A DNA stretch of 60,253 nucleotides, taken from Actinomycetota bacterium. GTDB lineage: Bacteria > Actinomycetota > Acidimicrobiia > Acidimicrobiales > VFJN01. Positions 42,288 through 50,080 of this stretch are shown one piece after another. Numbering within the stretch: the stretch's first letter is position 1; every line of letters starts with the position of its first letter. Under the pieces are notes generated by a model. It did no database searches, was not told where the DNA came from, and saw only the letters and a program-made list of their open reading frames with translations. Both the position numbers and the translations under genes were made by a program. Where the stretch lies: NCBI GenBank assembly GCA_009886035.1, contig VFJN01000129.1, positions 1-60,253 of the forward strand, written 5' to 3'.

Positions 42288-43490
42288 ATGGCCCTCCCCC
42301 GCTTCCTGCCCGGGGCTGATGCCCGGCAGGGTCTTGTCGCGCTCGCACTGAACTCCTCTACGTCCCTCATGGCGGGGGCGATTCTCGGCTCCCTGGTGGG
42401 AACCTTCGACCGCCGCCCTGGCCTGCTCGTGCTGGTACCGGCGGCTATCGGCTTGCGCGGCAACGTCTTCGGGTCGCTCGGCAACCGGGTGTCGACGTCG
42501 ATCCACGCCGGTCAACTCCAACTGCGCCTGCGCCGGTCAAGCATGTTGGGCCAAAACGTGCTGGCGGCCGCCGCCCTCACATTGGGGATGTCGTTTCTCC
42601 TCGTAGGCGTGACGGCCCTCGTCGCGGTGGGTCTCGGCCTTGGTCCCACGATCGGCCTCGTCGACCTCACCGTGGTGTCAGTGGGCGGAGGCCTCATGGC
42701 GTCGATTCCTGTTCTGGGTGCCACCCTCGGCCTCGCCGCTGGGGCCGTGCGGTTTGGCTGGGACCTCGACAATGTGAACGCGCCCCTGGTTTCCACCCTC
42801 AGTGATGTGCTCACCCTGCCGGCGCTTTACCTGGCGACCGGGCTGTTGGGCTACGGCCTCGTGACCACCGGCGCGGGATGGACCCTGGGAGCCCTGGCGG
42901 TCATGGCGCTCCTGGCGGGCGTCCGATCAAAACTTCCCGAACTTCGCCGGATCGTGCGCTCATCGGTTCCCGTGTTGCTCTTCGCCGGGGTGGTGTCGAG
43001 CGTGGCGGGCGTGGCTCTGGAGGGTCGTATCGCCATCTTCACCGCCCTGCCGGCCCTGCTCATTCTCGTACCCACCCACCTGTCGAGTGCCGGTGCTCTG
43101 GGTGGCATCCTGTCCGGTCGATTGTCCAGCCAACTCCTTCTCGGCCTCGCTCCCGCCACCGCCATGCCGTCCCGGGCGGCGCGGGCCAATCTGGGGTTTG
43201 TGGCGGCGCTGAGCGTGCCCGTTTTCATCGCCAACGGTGTGGGGGCCTACCTCGTGGCCGGTCTGCTGCACCAGGCCACCCCCGGCCTCGGGTACCTCGT
43301 GTTGGTGTCGGTCCTCGCCGGTGCCGGTGCCATGGTGGCGGTGATCGCCGTGACCTATTACGGCACTATCGCAGCGGTGCGGGTGGGGGCCGACCCAGAC
43401 ACGTACGGCATTCCGATCGTGTCGTCCTCGGTGGATCTGATCGGCACCCTCACCCTCATCGTGGCTATCGCCGTGGTGGGCTTGGGCTAG
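42288..43490 (+). CDS. MgtE/SLC41-type divalent cation transporter with two membrane domains
   Basis: A 400-aa membrane protein with about ten hydrophobic segments arranged as two related halves. The MgtE motif LVPAAIGLRGNVFGSLGNRVST is near 48, and the second half carries LILVPTHLSSAGALGGILSGRLS near 258. This double arrangement resembles eukaryotic SLC41 and some bacterial pairs, without the cytosolic N-domain and CBS domains of standard MgtE, so magnesium-sensing by those domains is absent. It probably moves Mg2+ or a similar cation. The ATG at 42288 lacks a clear Shine-Dalgarno. It converges with the MarP-like gene. Confidence 0.85.
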   Translation: MALPRFLPGADARQGLVALALNSSTSLMAGAILGSLVGTFDRRPGLLVLVPAAIGLRGNVFGSLGNRVSTSIHAGQLQLRLRRSSMLGQNVLAAAALTLGMSFLLVGVTALVAVGLGLGPTIGLVDLTVVSVGGGLMASIPVLGATLGLAAGAVRFGWDLDNVNAPLVSTLSDVLTLPALYLATGLLGYGLVTTGAGWTLGALAVMALLAGVRSKLPELRRIVRSSVPVLLFAGVVSSVAGVALEGRIAIFTALPALLILVPTHLSSAGALGGILSGRLSSQLLLGLAPATAMPSRAARANLGFVAALSVPVFIANGVGAYLVAGLLHQATPGLGYLVLVSVLAGAGAMVAVIAVTYYGTIAAVRVGADPDTYGIPIVSSSVDLIGTLTLIVAIAVVGLG

Positions 43491-43502
43491 TCCACTTCCG
43501 TT

Positions 43503-44759
43503 TCACTCCAGACATGGCCCCGTGCTCACCGGAGCCTGCAGCCCCCCCGCCAGCGCGGCCCGCACCTCCGACATGGCCAACCCGTAGGCCACCCCAGCGC
43601 GGTCCGGCGCCACCGCGAAGGCCACCCCCACCACCGCGCCCTGCCCATCTACCATGGCCGCCCCCGAGTCGCCGGGCCGCAACGTGACGGCGAGAACAAA
43701 AATGTCGCGCCGGGTGTCCTGGCGGTCGTAGATGTCTCGGCCCGTGGCCGTGACCACCTGCGCCACGGAGAACGGGGCCGCTCGCAAGGCCCCACCGCCG
43801 GGATGGCCAAACACGGCGCCGAGGCCCCCTGACGTCGTATCGCCCTGCGCCAGCGGAGGTCGGTCGAGGCCCGGGACCCGGATCGCCGCCAGGTCGCGCT
43901 TCGGATCGAAGGCCACCACCTGTCCGGTCACCTCCGAGCCGTCGCTGCGCTGAAGAATCATCTTGTTCCCGCCGGCCACCACGTGAGCGTTGGTCACCAC
44001 GAGTTCGTTGCCCACCACGAATCCGCTGCCTTCGCGAACGCGCCCACAGGCCACGGCCGAGACCTTCACCGTGGAGCGGATCACCGACCTCACCGTGGCG
44101 GGCGCAATGTTTGCACTGGAGGGAGGTGGACCGATCTGGGGGGCGGGGCCGAAGGCCTCGAATACCCGTGGGAACTCATCGGCATCCACCATGCGCTGGA
44201 GGGTCTCAATGGCCCCCGGTGGATCGGGCAGATGTTCATCGACAGTACGGGCCGCCGCGGAGGTGCGCACCTGCGCCGACACCCTCCCGGGCACATCGGC
44301 CATCACCGGCAGGAGAACCCAGATGGCCAGCACCACCCCCGCCACCGCCACGCCAGCCCCCGCCAGGCGGTCCGCCTGCCGCACCGCCCGGCCGGGAAGG
44401 GCCGTGTGCAGGCGGGTTCCCCACCGCAAACCCAGCTCCTTCCCGATCCACCCCAAGAGCAGCACCACGCCGAGGGTCACCAGCAGGAGAACGAAGGAGG
44501 AATTCTCCGCCATCACTCCGAGAACGAGCGGCAGAACCCGCACGGCCACCACGACCCCCACCAGCAGGCCGATCCACGAACTTATCCGAGCCAAAAAGCC
44601 GAGCCGATAGCCGCTGAAGAGGGCTGCCCCCAAAAAAAGCAGGAGGAAAAAGTCGAGGAGGTTCAGGTCGGAGATCCCAGGAGACGGGCGTGGGTAAGGA
44701 ACCCGGTGTGGGCCACCATCCGGTGATCGGGCCGCACCGAGAGACCCTCGATGTGCCAA
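43503..44759 (-). CDS. MarP-like membrane serine protease (CvpA-type membrane domain plus trypsin-like domain)
   Basis: Residues about 33-155 form four membrane helices of the CvpA type. A linker leads to a trypsin-like domain with His259 (TNAHVVAG), Asp289 (DPKRDLAAIRV) and Ser365 (RPGDSGAAMV). Cys238 and Cys416 match the disulfide pair of M. tuberculosis MarP, which protects against acid and oxidative stress. The annotated start is a TTG at 44759 giving 418 aa, but it lies 97 bases inside trmI and the first 30 residues look non-native. A CTG at 44666 overlapping the trmI TGA would begin exactly at the homologous N-terminus and may be the real start. Confidence 0.87.
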   Translation of the reverse strand: MAHRGSLGAARSPDGGPHRVPYPRPSPGISDLNLLDFFLLLFLGAALFSGYRLGFLARISSWIGLLVGVVVAVRVLPLVLGVMAENSSFVLLLVTLGVVLLLGWIGKELGLRWGTRLHTALPGRAVRQADRLAGAGVAVAGVVLAIWVLLPVMADVPGRVSAQVRTSAAARTVDEHLPDPPGAIETLQRMVDADEFPRVFEAFGPAPQIGPPPSSANIAPATVRSVIRSTVKVSAVACGRVREGSGFVVGNELVVTNAHVVAGGNKMILQRSDGSEVTGQVVAFDPKRDLAAIRVPGLDRPPLAQGDTTSGGLGAVFGHPGGGALRAAPFSVAQVVTATGRDIYDRQDTRRDIFVLAVTLRPGDSGAAMVDGQGAVVGVAFAVAPDRAGVAYGLAMSEVRAALAGGLQAPVSTGPCLE

Positions 44760-45442
44760 CTGCGCTGCAGCACCTCAACGGTCTCGGCCATACCGAACTG
44801 GCTCTCGAGCAGCATCTCTCGCAACTGCACCGCTTGGGTGATCTGGGGGGTGTAGGCCACCAGCAGCCCGCCAGGATGCAGGGCACGAGCGGCATGTTTC
44901 ACCACCATCCACGGCTCGGGAAGATCGAGCACGACGCGGTCGAGGTCGGTCTCGTCGATGCCCTCGTAACAGTCGCGCGACTCCACCCGATACCTCGGCA
45001 GCACCTCGGGACCGAGGAACTCCGTCACGTTCGCTACCGCCCGGGCCGCAAAATCCTCCCGCAGTTCGTAACCCACCACGTCCGCCCCGGCCCGAAGCAT
45101 TGTCATCGATAGGGCCCCTGAACCCACCCCCGATTCAAGGACCCGCACCCCGGGGTAGATGTCGGCGATCATGAGGAGCGGACCGAGGTCCTTCGGGTAA
45201 ATCACCTGCGCCCCGCGGGGCATCTTCAACACAAAATCCGACAGCGTGGGACGGATGGCCGTGTAGATCATCCCGTGGGTGGATCGAAAGGCACTGCCCT
45301 CGTAGGCACCGATGATGGCGTCGTGGCCCACGATCCCCGAGTGGGAGTGGAACTCCTTGCCCGCCACCAACACGAGCATGTAGCGGCGCTTCTTAGTGTC
45401 AATCAGAAGTACCTGTTCCCCTGCTCTAAACAGCCCGCTCAC
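44663..45442 (-). CDS. trmI: tRNA (adenine-58-N1)-methyltransferase TrmI
   Basis: A 259-aa SAM-dependent methyltransferase that makes m1A58 in the tRNA T-loop. The N-terminal beta domain (VLLIDTKKRRYMLVLVAGKEFHSHSGIVGHDAIIG) is followed by the SAM-binding loop VRVLESGVGSGALS near 106-119 and DRVVLDLPEPWMVVKHA. The family member Rv2118c lies near mpa in M. tuberculosis. The GTG at 45442 overlaps the TtuA-like stop (GTGA), so this enzyme and the thiolase are translationally coupled. The extended frame upstream is not needed. Confidence 0.94.
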   Translation of the reverse strand: MSGLFRAGEQVLLIDTKKRRYMLVLVAGKEFHSHSGIVGHDAIIGAYEGSAFRSTHGMIYTAIRPTLSDFVLKMPRGAQVIYPKDLGPLLMIADIYPGVRVLESGVGSGALSMTMLRAGADVVGYELREDFAARAVANVTEFLGPEVLPRYRVESRDCYEGIDETDLDRVVLDLPEPWMVVKHAARALHPGGLLVAYTPQITQAVQLREMLLESQFGMAETVEVLQRSWHIEGLSVRPDHRMVAHTGFLTHARLLGSPT

Positions 45443-46368
45443 GAACGCCGCCCGAGTTCCACGGGGACGCCGGTGGCTCGCGCCGCCAGTTTGCAGAAGG
45501 CGCACAACTCCCCGGGGGTGGGTGCCCCGCACTGCTCACAGGCGGTGAGTTCGCCCTGTTCCGCCTCGGCGTCGGGGGTGAAGCGATGCGACGCGCGCGC
45601 CAGGAAACCGAAATAGAAGTCATGTTTGGACCCGGGCGACGTGGCCTCGATGGCGTTGAGCGCTTCCTTGTAGCCGAGGTGCTTGTTGCCGGCGGCCATC
45701 GGGCACTCCTCCACGATGTAATCGATGCCTCGCAGCACGCAATAGGCCGCCATCTCTCGCTCGCCAAGACGCACCAGTGGCTTTACCTTCTTGGGGAACC
45801 CGTGGCGGGCGGGCAGCACCGGCAGTTGGCGGCCGAGGTAGTCGGCCTGCCAGTGGAGCACGTTGCCAAACAAAACGGCGGCCTCGTCGTCGAGGTTATG
45901 GCCCGTCACGACCACGTCGTAGCCACCGGAGCGGGCCGCCTCGTCGAATAGGTGTCGCTTCGACAAGCCGCACGCCGAACACGGCACCCGCTTGGCGGCG
46001 GCGGCTCCGGTGGGGATGTCGAACCCATGATCGCGAGGAAGGTCCACCTCCACGAGATGCAGCCCCCGCTCGTCGGCAAAGGAGCGAGCAAAAGCACCGG
46101 AGGAGTCGCTGTAGTCGCCGATCCCCAAGCCCAGGTAGAGCCCATCCGCCTGGTAGCCGAGGTGGAGGAGAATGTCCCACACCGCCAGCGAGTCTTTTCC
46201 CCCGGACACCGCCACCAGCACGCGGTCCGACGGCGACAGCATGTCGAAGTCTTTGATGGCCCGGGCCACTTGGTCTCGACACAGGCGCAGAAAATGCTCG
46301 GCACAAAAATTGGCGTTGGCCCGTCGCACGTTGATCACCGCCGGGCCCCGGCACACGGTGCATTTCAC
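45439..46368 (-). CDS. TtuA/Ncs6-type tRNA 2-thiouridine synthetase
   Basis: A 309-aa PP-loop ATPase with SGGKDS at 55-60. Zinc ligands are Cys3, Cys6, Cys22, His25 at the N-terminus and Cys277, Cys280, Cys289, Cys292 at the C-terminus. Cys130, Cys133 and Cys222 match the 4Fe-4S cluster ligands of Thermus TtuA, down to residue number. TtuA adds sulfur to ribothymidine 54 in the T-loop, using a ubiquitin-like sulfur carrier. The gene directly upstream encodes such a carrier and overlaps it (GTGA at 46365-46368), and TrmI follows with another overlap. Position 54 thiolation in this organism is inferred. Confidence 0.88.
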   Translation of the reverse strand: MKCTVCRGPAVINVRRANANFCAEHFLRLCRDQVARAIKDFDMLSPSDRVLVAVSGGKDSLAVWDILLHLGYQADGLYLGLGIGDYSDSSGAFARSFADERGLHLVEVDLPRDHGFDIPTGAAAAKRVPCSACGLSKRHLFDEAARSGGYDVVVTGHNLDDEAAVLFGNVLHWQADYLGRQLPVLPARHGFPKKVKPLVRLGEREMAAYCVLRGIDYIVEECPMAAGNKHLGYKEALNAIEATSPGSKHDFYFGFLARASHRFTPDAEAEQGELTACEQCGAPTPGELCAFCKLAARATGVPVELGRRS

Positions 46369-46565
46369 GCCGCGCCCCCCGAGATCACCGGGCGGATTTC
46401 CACCTCGTCGCTGTCGTTGAGAAGGGCGTCACCAGGAACGAGCGTGTCGCCCACGATCACCAACACCGTGTCGCGGTGCAACCCGAGGCGATCGAGGAGG
46501 GCGTGCACCCGAACGGGGCCTTCCATCACCACATCGCGCGTGGGGTTACGGAGGCGAACCCTCAT
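46365..46565 (-). CDS. ThiS/MoaD-like sulfur-carrier protein with GGAA end
   Basis: A 66-aa beta-grasp protein ([29 protein letters not shown]..., [18 protein letters not shown]). Sulfur carriers end in Gly-Gly for adenylation and thiocarboxylation; here Gly63-Gly64 are followed by two alanines, so a protease would have to trim the tail or the protein uses a different chemistry. Position next to the TtuA-like gene, with four-base overlaps on both sides, strongly suggests that it is the sulfur donor partner (TtuB role). No E1-like activating enzyme or JAMM protease is in the window. Confidence 0.85.
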   Translation of the reverse strand: MRVRLRNPTRDVVMEGPVRVHALLDRLGLHRDTVLVIVGDTLVPGDALLNDSDEVEIRPVISGGAA

Positions 46566-46753
46566 GGTTCGTGGGTGATCAGCAGCGCCTCGCCCGGCCG
46601 CAGTTCCTCTCGCAACACCACCGAGCGTCGCGCCGTGCGCTTCTGGTAGGAGCGCAGGAGATACACGGTGATCCACAAGCCGGTACCGACCGACCGAATG
46701 CCGGACCGGCGGGCGCGCAGGGCGAGGCGCTCGAGTAAGGCCAGCAACAACAT
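46562..46753 (-). CDS. small conserved basic protein
   Basis: A 63-aa protein with a Leu/Ala/Arg-rich first half ([17 protein letters not shown]), a hydrophobic core ([15 protein letters not shown]) and a basic end ([27 protein letters not shown]). It may sit at the membrane surface. I recognise no defined family. It overlaps the sulfur-carrier gene (ATGA) and abuts the 73-aa gene (TGATG), so it is part of one polycistronic chain from 47300 down to the MarP-like gene. Confidence 0.72.
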   Translation of the reverse strand: MLLLALLERLALRARRSGIRSVGTGLWITVYLLRSYQKRTARRSVVLREELRPGEALLITHEP

Positions 46754-46974
46754 CAGACGCGGCGGACCTCAACCACCGTGGCGCGTCCCCGACCCTTGCG
46801 TCGGCCCCAGAGGAACGCCGCCGCCAAGACCCCCGCTGCCACCACAATGCCCACGGTCACCAGAGTATTGGTGGCCGACTGCCGAGTGAGGTTGACCCCG
46901 CCGCGAAGTTCGCGGAGTTTGGCCTCGAGGTCGGATCGTTCGATGGGGCTCGGGGTGGTGATCGGCGAACTCAC
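46753..46974 (-). CDS. small membrane protein (DUF3618-like arrangement)
   Basis: A 73-aa protein that begins [27 protein letters not shown], a soluble helical stretch, then has one membrane helix ([21 protein letters not shown]) and a very basic tail ([16 protein letters not shown]). Such short proteins often accompany holin-like proteins in actinobacteria. The GTG at 46974 overlaps the preceding stop (GTGA); the longer frame lies inside the neighbour. Function unknown. Confidence 0.72.
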   Translation of the reverse strand: MSSPITTPSPIERSDLEAKLRELRGGVNLTRQSATNTLVTVGIVVAAGVLAAAFLWGRRKGRGRATVVEVRRV

Positions 46975-47300
46975 AGGCCGGGTCCCTTCCGTTTGGTGAT
47001 CCGCCAGGTGGCCAACGCCAACAGCACCAGGGCCACCAGCACCATGACGAGGTAAGGAATCCAGCTGAGGTTGCCGGAGAACACCGTGCCGGTTTCGGTC
47101 TGTAAGAACCGCAGGCCACTCAGCAGCAACACCACCACGCCGATACCCAACATCAGGGACCCGGCGAGGCCGTAGCCCAGGTAACGCGCCAACCCCTTGA
47201 GAGGATCGAGGGTTTCCTGCTTGGCGTAGGAGGTCGTCAACTCCCACAACTCAGTAGCGACCTCGGGAATGGTCTTCGGCGCGTCGTTTGTCGTAGCCAC
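46971..47300 (-). CDS. putative actinobacterial holin-superfamily membrane protein
   Basis: A 109-aa protein with a soluble helical N-terminus (IPEVATELWELTTSYAKQETLDPLKGLARYLGYG) and two membrane helices (LAGSLMLGIGVVVLLLSGLRFL and WIPYLVMVLVALVLLALATW), ending in a Lys/Arg tail. It resembles the phage-holin-like family common in actinobacterial chromosomes, where it is not phage-linked. GTG start. It is the first gene of the chain 47300-43503. It lies 15 bases downstream of the Lon-N gene. Confidence 0.77.
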   Translation of the reverse strand: MATTNDAPKTIPEVATELWELTTSYAKQETLDPLKGLARYLGYGLAGSLMLGIGVVVLLLSGLRFLQTETGTVFSGNLSWIPYLVMVLVALVLLALATWRITKRKGPGL

Positions 47301-47315
47301 GGACGCGTGACCCTA

Positions 47316-47960
47316 CTACTCCCGCCCGGGGGCCCCCAGACGCATCTCGAGCACGTCGATTTCTTCGTCCAACATTCGACTCAAGGTCGTTACTCGCTCC
47401 TCCGGCGAGGCGGCCTCCAGGAGACGCTGCCGGTCGAGGGGTCCGATCGGGGCCACCGCCGCCGCTTGGTAGCCCACCAATCCTGGGTCGCTCGTCAACT
47501 CAATGGTGGCCGGGGCTACTGCGTCGCCGGCTTCGGTGGCCAGGGCCAACGAACGTCGCAAACGGGCCAGCATCGCTACCCGCCCGTCCTCGCTGTCTGC
47601 CGTCGGGTCGGGGTCGGGCCAGTACGCCACATCGGCTATCGGATAGGGGTCGTCCGGCCACCATTGGGTGACGCGCACGCGGCGCACCCCCACCGCCATC
47701 ACGGCCCAGCGACCGTCGGGAAGTTCGGCCGATTCCACAATGCGGGCCAGGGTGCCGACGTTGGTGCGCACATCCTCCCCACCCACCTCCGAGCCGCGCG
47801 AGATAAGCACCACCGCAAAGGTCCCATCACCGGCAAGAGCATCCCGCACGAGTTCGAGATACCGGGGTTCGAAAACGTGCAAGGGAAGTCCGGCGGAGGG
47901 CAGCAGCACCGAGCCGAGCGGAAACATCCGACACCGTTGGACAAGGCCGTCATCGTCCAA
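47316..47960 (-). CDS. Lon N-terminal (LON substrate-binding) domain protein
   Basis: A 214-aa protein with the PUA-like Lon-N domain without the ATPase or protease parts. The start is typical (RMFPLGSVLLPSAGLPLHVFEPRYLELVRDAL), with GDGTFAVVLISRGSEVGGED and VGTLARIVESAELPDGRWAV, and a helical C-terminal half. The TTG at 47960 has AAGGAG six bases upstream and is preferred to the later ATG at 47927. Family function is unknown. It follows the acyl-CoA synthetase alpha gene by three bases. Confidence 0.9.
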   Translation of the reverse strand: MDDDGLVQRCRMFPLGSVLLPSAGLPLHVFEPRYLELVRDALAGDGTFAVVLISRGSEVGGEDVRTNVGTLARIVESAELPDGRWAVMAVGVRRVRVTQWWPDDPYPIADVAYWPDPDPTADSEDGRVAMLARLRRSLALATEAGDAVAPATIELTSDPGLVGYQAAAVAPIGPLDRQRLLEAASPEERVTTLSRMLDEEIDVLEMRLGAPGRE

Positions 47961-47963
47961 CGG

Positions 47964-49442
47964 TCACTCCTTCGGGTCAGACTGTCGATTGCGCACGTGA
48001 CGCCACAGATGATCGAGCGCCGTGACCGCCCGGTTGGCGGTGGGATAACAGATCCGCCCACTGGCCCGCACCGCGACGGGGCCGGCGTTATCGGGGTGGG
48101 TGACCGCCAGTTCAGTGGCGGTGAGGACGGGCTTGTCGTACCGCTCGGACGCATCGGCGGCCGCCTGCGCAAAGCGAGCATCCTGACGCTCGTGGTAGAG
48201 GACGATCCGCTCCAGACCGTGGTCCGGGTAGAACGGACCCCCGCGCATGAGGGCCGCCTGGTTCGACTGGATGCCGAGACCGAGGTAGACGACGGCGTCC
48301 ACCTCCGGGTGCCCCACGATGAGGTCGATGACCTCGGGGATGGTGTCGCGGGTTTCCGCACCGGCAAGGTCGACGGGATTGTTCCGACTCCAGCGCGGCG
48401 GGAGGCACCCGTCCAACGCCTCTCGCAGATCATCGGGCAGGGGCGCCAGCGTGAGGGATGACCGCGTGATGGCATCGGCGGCCACGACGCCCCACCCCCC
48501 GGCGGTCGTGAGCACCACCACCCGGTTTCCTCGGGGCCAGGGCTGAGTGGCAAAGGTGGCGGCCGCCTCGAAGGCCTCCTCGATGGTGGCGGCCCGGGTG
48601 ATCCCGGCCTGGCGACACATTCCATCGAACACGCGGTCATCCGACGCCAGCGACCCCGTGTGGGATGCGGCCGCTCGTTGACCGCCGGCGGTGGCACCGC
48701 CTTTCACGAGCACCACGGGCTTACGCGCCGCGACCGCCCGGGTGCGTTCGTAAAAGACGCGTCCGTCGGGCACACCCTCCACGTAGGCCAAGGCCACGGT
48801 GGTTACCGGGTCGGTGGCGAAGAACTCGAGGTAATCCGGAATAGTCACCTGGGCGGCGTTGCCGGCCGAGACGGCGCGGCTCACCCCCACGCCGGTTTGC
48901 ACCGAGTAGTTCATGAACGACGAGATGAAGTTGCCCGACTGGGAGGCGATAGCGATGCCGCCCGCCGGCGGGTAGGGGGCCACGATCTGGGCGCAGAGTT
49001 GGGCCGGGGTCGACACCACGCCCTGCCCGTTCGGTCCGGCCACCAGCATCCCCAGTTCCTCGGCGAGGGCCACGAGTTCGTCCTGTAACGCTTTGCCTTC
49101 CTCCCCCACTTCGGCATAGCCCGCCGAGGCCAGGAAGGCGGCCCGAATTCCCTTGCCGGCGCAGGCCCGCAACAAATCGGCGTTGGCGGCCGCCGGCGTG
49201 CAAACGAACACGAGGTCGATCACCCCGTCGGGGAGATCCTCCACCGACGCCACGATCGGGATGCCGAGCACCTCCCCGACTTCTCGGCTCGTCCCGTAGA
49301 CGCCGCCGGCGTAGCCCGAGGCCAAAAGGTTGTGGAGCGACACGAATCCGAACTTGCCGGGATGGGTGGACACCCCCGCTACCAACACCGCCCGGGGCTC
49401 GAACAGGGCGCGGAATCCCTCAGCATTCACCGCCCCCATCAC
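47964..49442 (-). CDS. NDP-forming acyl-CoA synthetase, alpha-type subunit
   Basis: A 492-aa protein with a CoA-binding Rossmann domain (PRAVLVAGVSTHPGKFGFVSLHNLL), succinyl-CoA-ligase-like domains (GPNGQGVVSTPAQL, ASQSGNFISS), and the conserved ASHTGSLA at 259-266 in which His261 is the phosphohistidine candidate. These enzymes convert acyl-CoA, NDP and phosphate to acid, CoA and NTP, or the reverse. The GTG at 49442 overlaps the ATP-grasp gene stop; an ATG three bases later is an alternative. The beta-type partner is encoded immediately upstream. Confidence 0.88.
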   Translation of the reverse strand: MMGAVNAEGFRALFEPRAVLVAGVSTHPGKFGFVSLHNLLASGYAGGVYGTSREVGEVLGIPIVASVEDLPDGVIDLVFVCTPAAANADLLRACAGKGIRAAFLASAGYAEVGEEGKALQDELVALAEELGMLVAGPNGQGVVSTPAQLCAQIVAPYPPAGGIAIASQSGNFISSFMNYSVQTGVGVSRAVSAGNAAQVTIPDYLEFFATDPVTTVALAYVEGVPDGRVFYERTRAVAARKPVVLVKGGATAGGQRAAASHTGSLASDDRVFDGMCRQAGITRAATIEEAFEAAATFATQPWPRGNRVVVLTTAGGWGVVAADAITRSSLTLAPLPDDLREALDGCLPPRWSRNNPVDLAGAETRDTIPEVIDLIVGHPEVDAVVYLGLGIQSNQAALMRGGPFYPDHGLERIVLYHERQDARFAQAAADASERYDKPVLTATELAVTHPDNAGPVAVRASGRICYPTANRAVTALDHLWRHVRNRQSDPKE

Positions 49443-50080
49443 GCCACCTCTACTAAGGCGTCGACCGCCACGGGCCGACCGGCCACGACGATGAGCGGAT
49501 TCAGATCGGCCGCCACGATCGACGGATCAGCCACCGCCGCCGCTGATAGGCCCACGATCACATCCACCAACGCTTCGCGATCCACGGCGGGCTCACCCCG
49601 AAACGGGCCGAGCAACTTCTGCGTGGCGAGGTCATCGATCATCGACGCGGCGTCGCCTCGAGACACCGGTACGAGCCGGAAAGCCACGTCGGCCACCGCC
49701 TCGGCGAGGATGCCCCCCACCCCCAACATCACCGTCATCCCGAACTGGGCGTCGTGGTGGAGGCCGGCAATGAGTTCTCGCTGGCCCGAGAGCATCGGGG
49801 CCACCAACAGATGCACGGCGCCATCGTCGGGGGTGGCGGCGGCCAGCAGCGAGGTGGCGGCCTCGTGCACCGCGGCGGCATCACCTAAGCGCAGTCGCAC
49901 CAAACCGCGTTCGGTCTTGTGCGCAATGGTGTCCCCACCCAACTTGACCACGACGGGATACCCCAGGGTGGCAGCGGCCTCGGCGGCTTCTGACGCCGTG
50001 GTCACCACGCGCTCAGCGGGAAAGGGGATCCCGTGGGCGGCGAGCCGCATTTTTGAGTCGGCCTCGGAGAGGGTGGGCAT
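49439..50080 (-). CDS. NDP-forming acyl-CoA synthetase, ATP-grasp beta-type subunit
   Basis: A 213-aa ATP-grasp_5 protein: TLSEADSKMRLAAHGIPFPAERVV, GYPVVVKLGGDTIAHKTERGLVRLRLGD, and MTVMLGVGGILAEAVADVAFRLVP are family blocks. It binds the nucleotide and accepts the phosphate from the alpha subunit. The ATG at 50080 matches the family N-terminus. Its start codon shares the CATG palindrome at 50078-50081 with the ATG of the divergent GH84 gene, leaving no intergenic space. Confidence 0.9.
   Translation of the reverse strand: MPTLSEADSKMRLAAHGIPFPAERVVTTASEAAEAAATLGYPVVVKLGGDTIAHKTERGLVRLRLGDAAAVHEAATSLLAAATPDDGAVHLLVAPMLSGQRELIAGLHHDAQFGMTVMLGVGGILAEAVADVAFRLVPVSRGDAASMIDDLATQKLLGPFRGEPAVDREALVDVIVGLSAAAVADPSIVAADLNPLIVVAGRPVAVDALVEVA

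Noticed and set aside
46971-47300. Holin-like protein as a sign of a prophage
   Set aside because: No integrase, terminase, capsid or endolysin genes nearby; the gene is embedded in a conserved housekeeping operon.
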